DNA of 30,475 bases. Source: an uncultured Cuneatibacter sp. Its GTDB lineage: Bacteria; Bacillota; Clostridia; Lachnospirales; Lachnospiraceae. The translations under genes were made by a program, and so were the position numbers. This document shows positions 10,002 through 16,391 of this stretch, one piece after another (position 1 is the first letter of the stretch; each line of letters opens with the position of its first letter). The notes below the pieces were generated by a model. The model had not been told where the DNA came from. It did not search any database and saw nothing but the letters and a program-made list of their open reading frames with translations. The DNA lies in the NCBI GenBank assembly GCA_934234215.1, contig CAKQHB010000031.1, positions 1 through 30,475 on the forward strand, written 5' to 3'.

Positions 10002-10033
10002 ACGGGCACTTGCTTATGCAGGTGCTCGTTTTT
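10002..10033 (+). terminator. Rho-independent terminator after the giant gene
   Basis: ACGGGCACTTGC and GCAGGTGCTCGT form a 12-base-pair stem with two G-U pairs around a TTAT loop, followed by a run of five T. It separates the giant gene's transcript from the next operon, so the two are probably expressed independently. Confidence 0.85.
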
Positions 10034-10087
10034 ACTTTATAGGAATCAGAATCATTAACCGACGATAAATGGTGAATTTTGTTCGTT

Positions 10088-10115
10088 TTGGTACTCTATA
10101 AGTGAAACAAATAAT
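10088..10115 (+). promoter_or_regulatory. Possible promoter of the VirD4-like operon
   Basis: TTGGTA (10088-10093), 16 bases, AATAAT (10110-10115). The match is moderate. It lies between the giant gene's terminator and the first operon gene and would give a leader of about 30 bases. Confidence 0.4.
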
Positions 10116-10151
10116 TTTGAAAATGCAATCTGGATATGGAGGAATGTGTCG

Positions 10152-10316
10152 ATGAAGCTTCTGATTCTTTTGTTTGTGATTTGCTGCATCTTTCCCAGCG
10201 TTGGAACGGTGGTGAAAAATGGTCTGATAAATTTGGCTCCGGTTGCGGAGGCATTTATGCCGTGCGTGATTGTGGTTGCCGGTCTGTATTTACTCATCAA
10301 AAATATTTTGAAGTGA
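10152..10316 (+). CDS. 54-residue membrane peptide, first gene of the VirD4-like operon
   Basis: A short gene with ATG 10152 preceded by GGAGG (10138-10142) at 9 bases, ending TGA 10314-10316. The product has two hydrophobic segments, residues about 3-20 (LLILLFVICCIFPSVGTVV) and 34-49, joined by a short polar loop with one Lys, and a Lys-rich end. The first segment could be a signal sequence or a first membrane helix. It is followed after 11 bases by the nuclease-like gene and opens a tight five-gene operon that includes a VirD4-like ATPase. Small two-helix proteins of this kind occur as pilin-like or channel subunits in type IV secretion, but no sequence match to VirB2 is evident, so this is only a possibility. 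Confidence 0.7.
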   Translation: MKLLILLFVICCIFPSVGTVVKNGLINLAPVAEAFMPCVIVVAGLYLLIKNILK

Positions 10317-10327
10317 AGGGGGATTTT

Positions 10328-10978
10328 ATGAATACAAATCGCAATAGTTCGATTGATCCGAATACCGGAAATGTTTCCTGGAAAGGACCGCTCTCGCACC
10401 AGGCAGGAAATCACAACCATATGCCGAGTCGCACAGAGGCATACTTGCCCGGCGATGAAAAGGGGCATGTGAACGCCTCTGCTCTCGGAGGGACGAATAC
10501 AGTTGATAATGTGGTTGCCCAGCATCAGGATGTCAACCATGGAGCATATTATTCGATGGAACAGGGAGAAATCTCTGCGCTTCAAAATGGAGCTGCCATT
10601 GATTCGACGAAAACAGCAGTTGTAGACGCTAGGCCAGGGGACAGACCAGATATGTTTCTGGTGTCCGATCATGTGACGTATTCGGATGGTCATACACAGT
10701 CAATCCATCATTCTTTTACAAATGCTTCTTATGCAGAACAGCAGGCGTGGAATGACCAGTCGGCGGCACTGCCCGGTACATTTGACGCTCCAAATCCCGG
10801 AGACGGATTGGCAAATTCTATGAGCAGCGCCGAATATGCAGAACTAATGGAAAATACAGATGCAGAATTGCCTGGAATTGCGGAAGATTATGCAGAAGCA
10901 GATTTCAGCGGTGCTCCCGATGTTGATGCAGCGACTGCGGATAGCGACAGCGGTGCAGATTGTGATGCGGAAGAATAG
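10328..10978 (+). CDS. NS_2-nuclease-like protein with acidic C-terminal tail
   Basis: A 216-residue protein. The start is ATG 10328 after an AGGGGGA site; a longer frame from 10136 would run through the small membrane gene and is rejected. Residues about 32-130 follow the layout of DNA/RNA non-specific endonucleases (Endonuclea_NS_2 type): GDEKGHVNASALGG (42-55) in place of the usual DRGH block, with H47 as candidate general base; VDNVVAQHQDVNHG, with N70 as candidate metal ligand; and MEQGE around E78. The Arg of DRGH is Lys here, so activity is uncertain. Residues about 150-216 are low-complexity and very acidic, ending SGADCDAEE, perhaps a DNA-mimic or solubility tail. There is no signal peptide. 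It lies 11 bases before the VirD4-like ATPase, so it could be a substrate or partner of that motor. Confidence is moderate for the fold and low for function. Confidence 0.55.
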   Translation: MNTNRNSSIDPNTGNVSWKGPLSHQAGNHNHMPSRTEAYLPGDEKGHVNASALGGTNTVDNVVAQHQDVNHGAYYSMEQGEISALQNGAAIDSTKTAVVDARPGDRPDMFLVSDHVTYSDGHTQSIHHSFTNASYAEQQAWNDQSAALPGTFDAPNPGDGLANSMSSAEYAELMENTDAELPGIAEDYAEADFSGAPDVDAATADSDSGADCDAEE

Positions 10979-10989
10979 GAGGAAAAAAG

Positions 10990-12321
10990 ATGTTGTATGA
11001 GCTTCCAGAGAAAATGCAAAAAGCGGTGTCCCCGCGTTGGCCGGTGGGCGTTGGTAGTATCCCCGCAGTTCTTTCGGATGGAACTGCCGTGGATCTTCCG
11101 GTTTTGAGCGGAGTGAATGTGATTACATTTGGTATGGTAGGCACAGGAAAGACCAAGTCTTATACTGAACGGGCAGCGGATATTCTGCTTTCTCACAACA
11201 AAAAAGAAAAAGGTGTATTTTTCGAAGTGAAGCATTCTTTTGTGGATCATTTTCTGTCAGAGAACGATAAAGTAATTACGCATAATCCAAATGCAGTAGC
11301 AAAAAAGAACTTATTTGTTCCAAATATAATCAAAGAAATTCGTCAGTCCATGGATCCGGAAGCAGAAATGAGAGAGATTGCGGAGTTTTTATTTGGGGAA
11401 CTTTTGAGTGGGGCAAATCAGAACAGAGCCTGGATCGAATCTGCCCGGAATACGTTCATCGGAGTATTGCGAACGATCGTGGATTGTTTTCCGAATGAAA
11501 ATACAGGGAATGGGACATTGGTGAATGCGCTGCGCCGTATGACGACAAAGGAGCTTTTGGCGTATCTTGCGCGACACCCGCGGAATCGCTCCATGCTTCG
11601 AAGAGACTGGGGATACGAGATCCATTGTCCGGAAAAATATGAATCGACCAGACGCGCCTCGGATATCCAGTTTTTTCTGAATCAGGTACTCGAAATGTTT
11701 TCGGGAAGTTTTGAAATGGATGGGTTGGATACCATTCATGATTGGCTGGACGGAAAATATGGAAGAAATCTCTTTCTCCTGTATGATCTCGCATCAGCCG
11801 AGATATCCAGACCTTTTTTCCTGTACTATCTGAAAAAAATAAAAGATTACAAACTGAGTAATGCAGAGAGGGCTACGGATCCAATTCTGATGGTGCTGGA
11901 TGAGATCGATAAGATGGCGGATGGTGGAAAATCTGCGGATTGGGGACTTTTTCAGGCTGCAAATCTGGGACGGGAATACGGTCTGCAGATTTTGCTCACA
12001 ACACAGTCTGTCGAAAATCTCTATGGACTCAGCCCGTACTTTAATGAACATACCACAAGGGGCGGATTAGCAGGCTTTCCCTATCAGATAAGTTTTCGAC
12101 CGGGGGATCCGAACACGATTGAGGTGCTTCAGACACTTTACGGATCGGAGTACAAAGAACACATGGTACTTCCCGCATCCCGGTATGCGGATCCGATTGT
12201 GAAGTGCGAATGGGAGCCAATTGTCACAGATGCAGAGTTCGCTTCTCTTGGCACCGGCGATTGCATCGTGAAAATTCAATCTCACCGTCCGGTGAAAGTA
12301 CATATTAACCTGCATTCATAA
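10990..12321 (+). CDS. VirD4/TraG-like P-loop ATPase without membrane anchor
   Basis: A 443-residue ATPase of the VirD4/TraD/TraG coupling-protein type, which in type IV secretion brings DNA or protein to the membrane channel. Visible features are Walker A GMVGTGKT (48-55), the coupling-protein block around FLFGELLSGANQNRAWIE, Walker B PILMVLDEIDKM with D304/E305, and ILLTTQSVENLYG soon after (motif III region, where Gln is typical). The all-alpha insertion region (about 150-240) is also present. Unlike classical VirD4 it has no N-terminal membrane helices and is short, so it would need a partner at the membrane. GGAGGA precedes ATG 10990. No relaxase or VirB4 gene lies nearby, which argues against ordinary conjugation. 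A pseudo-ATPase relative follows after 16 bases. Confidence 0.8.
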   Translation: MLYELPEKMQKAVSPRWPVGVGSIPAVLSDGTAVDLPVLSGVNVITFGMVGTGKTKSYTERAADILLSHNKKEKGVFFEVKHSFVDHFLSENDKVITHNPNAVAKKNLFVPNIIKEIRQSMDPEAEMREIAEFLFGELLSGANQNRAWIESARNTFIGVLRTIVDCFPNENTGNGTLVNALRRMTTKELLAYLARHPRNRSMLRRDWGYEIHCPEKYESTRRASDIQFFLNQVLEMFSGSFEMDGLDTIHDWLDGKYGRNLFLLYDLASAEISRPFFLYYLKKIKDYKLSNAERATDPILMVLDEIDKMADGGKSADWGLFQAANLGREYGLQILLTTQSVENLYGLSPYFNEHTTRGGLAGFPYQISFRPGDPNTIEVLQTLYGSEYKEHMVLPASRYADPIVKCEWEPIVTDAEFASLGTGDCIVKIQSHRPVKVHINLHS

Positions 12322-12337
12322 AAAAGGGGGACATGGT

Positions 12338-13486
12338 ATGAACTATTTGCAGTATATTTATTCGGTATATCGGCCGGGACAAAAGAATTCCGACATTCGG
12401 TATCTGATCAGTGGTGTCGATCATCGTGTGCGAGAAGTATTAGGGCAGCAGATTGTCGATTCACTTTATCGCGCCGGAAGGATTCTTTTCCTTCTTGACA
12501 GCACACAAAACAATCGTAATTTTAAGGATTTTGGGTGCTTCCCGGTTTTGAATCTGCTGAACGGCGATGTTGATCTGTGCAGCGATCTCTTGGAGGTATC
12601 TTCGCTGCGAGAGATTAGCCGGCTTCGCAGCCTTCTGATGGAGCTTGGTTTTGATGGGACAAAGGCAATGAAAGTGGTTCGGTATCTTTCTTTTGTGAAA
12701 GAAACGGAACGCCGCCTTGGCAGCGAGGGGCCGCTGTGTATCGAAACACTGAAAGAGTACAGCGGAACGTCTCTCGTAAACTGGAAGTTGAATCAGCTCG
12801 TTGAGAGCGGGAAATTATCTTATGACAGCTATGAATATTTGCTTACGCGCTATGCGGAGATCAGTGCTGCCGCAGCAGATTTTGAAATGTTTCTGGTCAT
12901 GCTGGCTCCGTTTCTGGGTGGGTCATGTCAGCCATATCCAGGCACAGCTGTACATCTACCGGTGGGAGAATTCTCAGAGGATCCTGCGATGCAGGCGGTT
13001 TTGTGCAAACTCATGTTGGCGTTTATTCGAAAACAGCCGACGGACTGTGCGGTATTGATTTTGGATGATGGGAAATGTGACCGCGCCTGTATTCTGGATG
13101 TTCTGAAGAATTTACCGGCAGCCGTAGAAATTCATATGTTCACGACAGATGCGTTTTCTTTTGGAGAGAAAGACCTGGGCGACCTGATGAACCTGTTTCC
13201 GGTGCGAATCTATTCTCGTCATGATTCCATGGAGTCTTGCGCGAAAATTGAGAACTGCTGTGGACATATCGATGTAGTGAAACGTTCTTACACCACAACG
13301 ATTGACAAACACATTCGGGCGTCTACCGCGTTTGATCTGCTTTTGGGCACGAATCGATCGGAGGCGGAAACACGCAATGTTCCGGTGCGGGAGGCGCGTT
13401 ATCGTAAGGAGACAATCAACTCGTTGTGCACAGGAACCGCAATCATTGACTGCGGCGGGACACAGGTACTGTTTCAGTTTGGATAG
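12338..13486 (+). CDS. Probable catalytically dead VirD4-like partner (pseudo-ATPase)
   Basis: A 382-residue protein with no clear family match. Its layout echoes the ATPase before it. A strand-turn at 20-36 (DIRYLISGVDHRVREVLG) stands where a P-loop would be but lacks the GKT signature. A strand ending in Asp follows (ILFLLDSTQ, D54). AVLILDDGKCD with D243/D244 is Walker-B-like. Then come a strand and a region like the coupling-protein C-terminus, ending in GTAIIDCGGTQVLFQFG, which recalls the 'gxaiv...g' strand pair that closes VirD4/TraG proteins. The simplest reading is a diverged duplicate that cannot bind ATP in the usual way and forms a mixed complex with the active ATPase. This is inference from pattern and needs a structure comparison. 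The start is ATG 12338 after AAAAGGGGG; the M48 gene follows after 11 bases. Confidence 0.5.
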   Translation: MNYLQYIYSVYRPGQKNSDIRYLISGVDHRVREVLGQQIVDSLYRAGRILFLLDSTQNNRNFKDFGCFPVLNLLNGDVDLCSDLLEVSSLREISRLRSLLMELGFDGTKAMKVVRYLSFVKETERRLGSEGPLCIETLKEYSGTSLVNWKLNQLVESGKLSYDSYEYLLTRYAEISAAAADFEMFLVMLAPFLGGSCQPYPGTAVHLPVGEFSEDPAMQAVLCKLMLAFIRKQPTDCAVLILDDGKCDRACILDVLKNLPAAVEIHMFTTDAFSFGEKDLGDLMNLFPVRIYSRHDSMESCAKIENCCGHIDVVKRSYTTTIDKHIRASTAFDLLLGTNRSEAETRNVPVREARYRKETINSLCTGTAIIDCGGTQVLFQFG

Positions 13487-13497
13487 GAGGGAAAAAC

Positions 13498-14346
13498 ATG
13501 ATTCGACTGCCAGGTTTTTTGAAAGTGGCTGCTGTATTGCTGGCTGATTTTTTGTCGGCATATGCGATTTTTCAGGATTGGAATGTTGCGTCCGTTATCA
13601 CGGGCGCAATCGCGTTTTATGTCTGGCTGGGCGGCTATCTTACTTTGCTGAAAGAAGGCGCAGTTCGTGAGAAAAAGCTTCCAAATTACGAACGATCCCG
13701 CCTGAAAAAAGCAAAAAAACAGCTGATTCAGGATGTCCGCCAGGTCAGCGCAGCCAATATTTCAAACATAAAACTCTATTTGATTCCCGGAGATTGCGAT
13801 ATGCAGGCGACTGCCTATGGGGCAAATTGTATTTCGGTTTCGAAGGGAACGCTGGATAATACGGATTCAATAACGCTCAATGCGGTTCTGGGACATGAAA
13901 TTTCACATATCCTGCACCTGGATGCAGAGTTTAATCGGGCTATTTTTGCGACCATTTTGCTTGCCTGCGGAGGAATTAGTGTCGTATCGTATACAGTTGT
14001 GGCAGTGATTTTTCTGGCCTTTCTCGTGTGCAGTTTCTTCCAATCGTGGCTTGGAGTGATGGCATTTCAAGGAACGACTAAGGCGGTAAAGGGCATGTTT
14101 GATTTGATTGGGAAGAGCATCGTAGCGCTTTATCACGGGATTACGAGCTGCTTAAACCGCGCTGCAGAGTATCGTTCCGACCGTTATTCGGCAAGATTGG
14201 GATATGGAGTACAGCTTGCACAGTTTCTTTCTTATGCAGCGCCGGAATCGCATCGTGAGCTGACACTCACAGAATCGCTTTATCGAACCCATCCGTCTAC
14301 GCCAAAGCGGGTAGCACGACTGGAAAAATATGGACTTTCGAAGTGA
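13498..14346 (+). CDS. M48-family membrane metallopeptidase (HtpX/Ste24-like)
   Basis: A 282-residue zinc protease of family M48, which cuts membrane or membrane-near proteins. Zinc motif HEISH is at 133-137 (GHEISHILHLDAEFNRA), and the third ligand is probably E224 in RAAEYRSDRYSA, with D228 matching the family ExxxD pattern. Membrane segments lie at about 8-24, 29-50 and 146-180, the last between the two zinc motifs as in HtpX. The C-terminal THPSTPKRVARLEKY is the typical M48 ending. All catalytic residues are present. AGGAGG precedes ATG 13498, 11 bases after the previous stop, so it is the last gene of the operon. HtpX proteins are usually stress-response genes standing alone; here the protease may process the small membrane peptide or control the complex, which is inference. 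Confidence 0.88.
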   Translation: MIRLPGFLKVAAVLLADFLSAYAIFQDWNVASVITGAIAFYVWLGGYLTLLKEGAVREKKLPNYERSRLKKAKKQLIQDVRQVSAANISNIKLYLIPGDCDMQATAYGANCISVSKGTLDNTDSITLNAVLGHEISHILHLDAEFNRAIFATILLACGGISVVSYTVVAVIFLAFLVCSFFQSWLGVMAFQGTTKAVKGMFDLIGKSIVALYHGITSCLNRAAEYRSDRYSARLGYGVQLAQFLSYAAPESHRELTLTESLYRTHPSTPKRVARLEKYGLSK

Positions 14347-14395
14347 TTTTATTCTCTGGGAAAAGAAGTGTTTTGCGTAGATCAATCACGCTGCA

Positions 14396-14424
14396 TTGAC
14401 AACAAGCTGATTAAATGATACCAT
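14396..14424 (+). promoter_or_regulatory. Promoter of the XRE regulator gene
   Basis: Perfect TTGACA at 14396-14401, 17 bases, then TACCAT (14419-14424, four of six matches). It would start transcription near 14431, about 100 bases before the regulator's ATG. Confidence 0.5.
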
Positions 14425-14457
14425 TTTGTTATCCTGAGGATGGATGAATGCCCCGAA

Positions 14458-14476
14458 TTGATAGTTGATAGATCAA
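14458..14476 (+). promoter_or_regulatory. Repeated TTGATAG motif, possible operator of the XRE regulator
   Basis: TTGATAG occurs twice head to tail (14458-14464 and 14465-14471), and the second copy forms the palindrome TTGATAGATCAA (14465-14476). GATCAAT also occurs at 14380 and 14504. These sites lie in the 182-base gap before the XRE gene, where an autoregulatory operator would be expected. Confidence 0.35.
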
Positions 14477-14528
14477 TCGTATTTTGGAGACATCTATAGT
14501 TTCCGATCAATATCAAGGAGGTAGAAAT

Positions 14529-14876
14529 ATGGCATTTTTCAACATCAATCGGGAAGAAACCGGCAGACAAATTTTAGGACGGCGTAAGGCGCTGTATCTT
14601 ACCAGAGAAAAACTGGCAGAAGCACTATCCGTCGAAACAGGACGTTCTACGACTTCGGTTTCTGTCTGGAAATGGGAGACGGGACGTTGTGAAATCACGG
14701 AAGAATATGCGCGTGCGTTGGCGGAAATCTTTGGCTGCCGCGTTTGCGAGCTGGTTGTTGCTTATCTGAGTTTCTACGATGACGAGCGCGACCAGCTCGG
14801 TCATTTTGAAACATATATTGTTATAACATCTAGGAAGAGTATCTGTTCATTGCAGATGCTCTTTTTTGCGTCATAG
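14529..14876 (+). CDS. XRE-family helix-turn-helix regulator
   Basis: The start is ATG 14529, with a near-perfect AAGGAGGT at 14515-14522; an in-frame ATG at 14484 has no ribosome site. The product is about 115 residues with a Cro/C1-type domain at residues about 11-75 (ILGRRKALYLTREKLAEAL, then SVWKWETGR, the recognition-helix turn typical of XRE). It is a DNA-binding regulator, probably of its own gene and one or both flanking operons. After about residue 95 the frame runs into the downstream terminator, so the last 15-20 residues (SICSLQMLFFAS at the end) are encoded by terminator and repeat DNA and are probably not original. The gene may have lost its stop when the repeat arrived, or the terminator is read through in translation. 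Confidence 0.8.
   Translation: MAFFNINREETGRQILGRRKALYLTREKLAEALSVETGRSTTSVSVWKWETGRCEITEEYARALAEIFGCRVCELVVAYLSFYDDERDQLGHFETYIVITSRKSICSLQMLFFAS
14837..14867 (+). terminator. Terminator lying inside the 3' end of the XRE reading frame
   Basis: AGAGTATCTG (14837-14846) pairs with CAGATGCTCT (14853-14862) over ten base pairs (one G-U) around a short loop, followed by a T run to 14867. The open frame of the regulator continues through it to a stop at 14874-14876, an unusual overlap. The T-tract is also the left arm of the repeat hairpin that follows. Confidence 0.75.
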
Positions 14877-15002
14877 GAAATTGCGCTGCAATTCCTATGA
14901 CGCAAAAAAGAGCTCCGCGTGGATCGCACTGTGACGGAACAGAATTTGTCGCTTCGCGACCCGCCGCAGGCGGAGAATCCTGCTCCGCAGGATTCTATTT
15001 TT
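14858..15002 (+). repeat. Dispersed repeat, long copy A
   Basis: This non-coding element has a copy at 30338-30475 and a short core copy at 24544-24575. It opens with a long hairpin: 22-base perfectly complementary arms (14858-14879 and 14892-14913), extended by TTGC/GCAA around the loop. A right part follows with small hairpins: GTCGCTTCGCGAC, CCGCCGCAGGCGG, and GAATCCTGC/GCAGGATTC (14975-14995). Over 89 aligned bases (14912-15000 against 30387-30475) there are seven differences and no gaps. The left arm overlaps the terminator of the preceding regulator. There is no open frame of note and no transposase in the window. It could be a MITE or REP-like element moved by an enzyme in trans, or a spreading terminator module. 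Confidence 0.8.
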
Positions 15003-15109
15003 AATACAACAATATGGAACATTAACTGCTGATAAATGGATGGGAGAAATAAAATTTGATATTCTAAACTCACAAAAGCAATTGAAACGATAGAAAAGGA
15101 GAGAGGACA

Positions 15110-15523
15110 ATGAGTAAAGTAAAGAATATCCTTGAAAAACTTCGTCCGGACCATAATGGCATGAAACAGGTGAAAAATGTTGAACGCATTGCTGCCATTG
15201 GTCACACGAGTGAGGCGATTGGTTGGAGACCGGTTGCTTATGAGATTCCGGAAGATTTTCAGAGATTTTTAGAGGAATTGGATGACTCCCTTGATGCGTT
15301 TATCTCCCAGGCGGGACCGGATCGTTATAATGCGAGATATTTTGAGGAGGTCATTGAAGCAGAACATAGATATGCATTGGGGGTGTTAGCTCTTCAGGAG
15401 ACCGAACATATCCGCTCGATTCATAATATTGAAATTTACAAGAAGGCTTGCCTGGAGGATCTTGAATTTGATCTGCAGAGAATGGAAGAAGCACTTGATA
15501 AGAAGAAGGAGGCAGAAAGATGA
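15110..15523 (+). CDS. Unknown soluble protein, first gene of the VWA/OmpA operon
   Basis: A 137-residue protein that I do not recognise. It has no membrane segment or signal peptide. Residues about 40-137 are strongly helical and charged, with long amphipathic stretches (YFEEVIEAEHRYALGVL) and a Lys/Glu-rich end (LDKKKEAER) that suggest coiled-coil packing against a partner. ATG 15110 is preceded by AAAGGAGAGAGG. Its stop overlaps the start of the next gene in the ATGA arrangement, so the two are translationally coupled and their products probably interact. No convincing promoter is seen upstream: a TATTCT at 15060-15065 lacks a good -35 box, and the repeat element lies just before. Confidence 0.75.
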   Translation: MSKVKNILEKLRPDHNGMKQVKNVERIAAIGHTSEAIGWRPVAYEIPEDFQRFLEELDDSLDAFISQAGPDRYNARYFEEVIEAEHRYALGVLALQETEHIRSIHNIEIYKKACLEDLEFDLQRMEEALDKKKEAER

Positions 15524-16377
15524 ATCGTAAATTGCTGAGCAAACACAACAAAACTCTTTATACACTTGATACGCGTCGGCATATTTTTAATTATCCGGTA
15601 GTTTATCCGGCTCTTATTGTAGCATGTATCACAGCAGATGGTCTTACTCTTTTTAGCTTGATTGATCAGTACCTGAAGCAGTCACAGTACATGTCGATTG
15701 TTATTACAGTAGCAGTGGCAGGCGTATTAAATATTGCAGCGGTTCTGCTGGCAGCATGTGTACAGAATGAAAGATTTGCGTCCCGCACCAAAAAGGTCTT
15801 GTCCGGTTTGATTGTTACGGTGTTTTTACTGTTTTTCACGGCGGTATTTGGGCTTCGGATTGCATCTATGGAGCAGATGTACGCCTCTAATGACGATAAT
15901 CTTAAAATCAGCATTCAGACGAGTGCAGATGTACAGGATGCATCTGCAGAAGATGAAGAAGAGTTTAAAGCTTCTCTGGCTCAGATTATTCTCGCTGTCA
16001 TCCTCGGTCTTGAGCCGCTTGGTACCTCTGTTTTGTGCTTTTATATCGGTTATGAACAGTCACCGAAGAGAAAACGCGAGTATTATGATGCAGATCAGAT
16101 TATCGAACTTGAAAAGGCAATTGACAACGATAAAGTTGTGATTACGGAACTGAAAGCAGATATGGAATTTGACCTTAGTGGGTATGACCATATGCAGTAT
16201 GAGCGAACCTGTACTGTGATTGACCAGCTGAAAGAAATTGCGATGGTGAAAGCACGTAAGAAACTTGCAGAGTGTGATGCTACACCGGAAGGTGTTAGCT
16301 ATCTTATGGAAGGAGGATATCGGGAAAACAAAGAGTCGAACGATGTAACAAGCAAAAGAATCAAGTCCATTGCGTAA
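15520..16377 (+). CDS. Four-helix membrane protein with charged cytoplasmic tail
   Basis: This 285-residue membrane protein starts at ATG 15520, overlapping the previous stop by four bases. Hydrophobic segments lie at about 27-48, 58-80, 94-114 and 152-177. A polar, acidic loop (about 118-150, DVQDASAEDEEEF) lies between helices 3 and 4, and a 105-residue charged helical tail follows. By the positive-inside rule the Lys/Arg-rich tail (SPKRKREYYDAD) is cytoplasmic. No family is recognised. It resembles neither MotA/TolQ nor a transporter in any motif I can see. With an OmpA-domain lipoprotein and a VWA membrane protein downstream, it is the likely membrane core of the complex encoded by this operon. 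Confidence 0.8.
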   Translation: MNRKLLSKHNKTLYTLDTRRHIFNYPVVYPALIVACITADGLTLFSLIDQYLKQSQYMSIVITVAVAGVLNIAAVLLAACVQNERFASRTKKVLSGLIVTVFLLFFTAVFGLRIASMEQMYASNDDNLKISIQTSADVQDASAEDEEEFKASLAQIILAVILGLEPLGTSVLCFYIGYEQSPKRKREYYDADQIIELEKAIDNDKVVITELKADMEFDLSGYDHMQYERTCTVIDQLKEIAMVKARKKLAECDATPEGVSYLMEGGYRENKESNDVTSKRIKSIA

Positions 16378-16391
16378 AGGAGAGGGGTCTT

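Noticed and set aside
10990..13486. Conjugative element (coupling protein present)
   Set aside because: No relaxase, VirB4, VirB6, integrase or oriT is visible in 30 kb; the coupling-like ATPase also lacks membrane helices.
14858..15002. CRISPR array or phage attachment site at the hairpin-rich repeat
   Set aside because: There are no regularly spaced direct repeats with unique spacers and no integrase; the structure is a single element of nested hairpins with dispersed copies.
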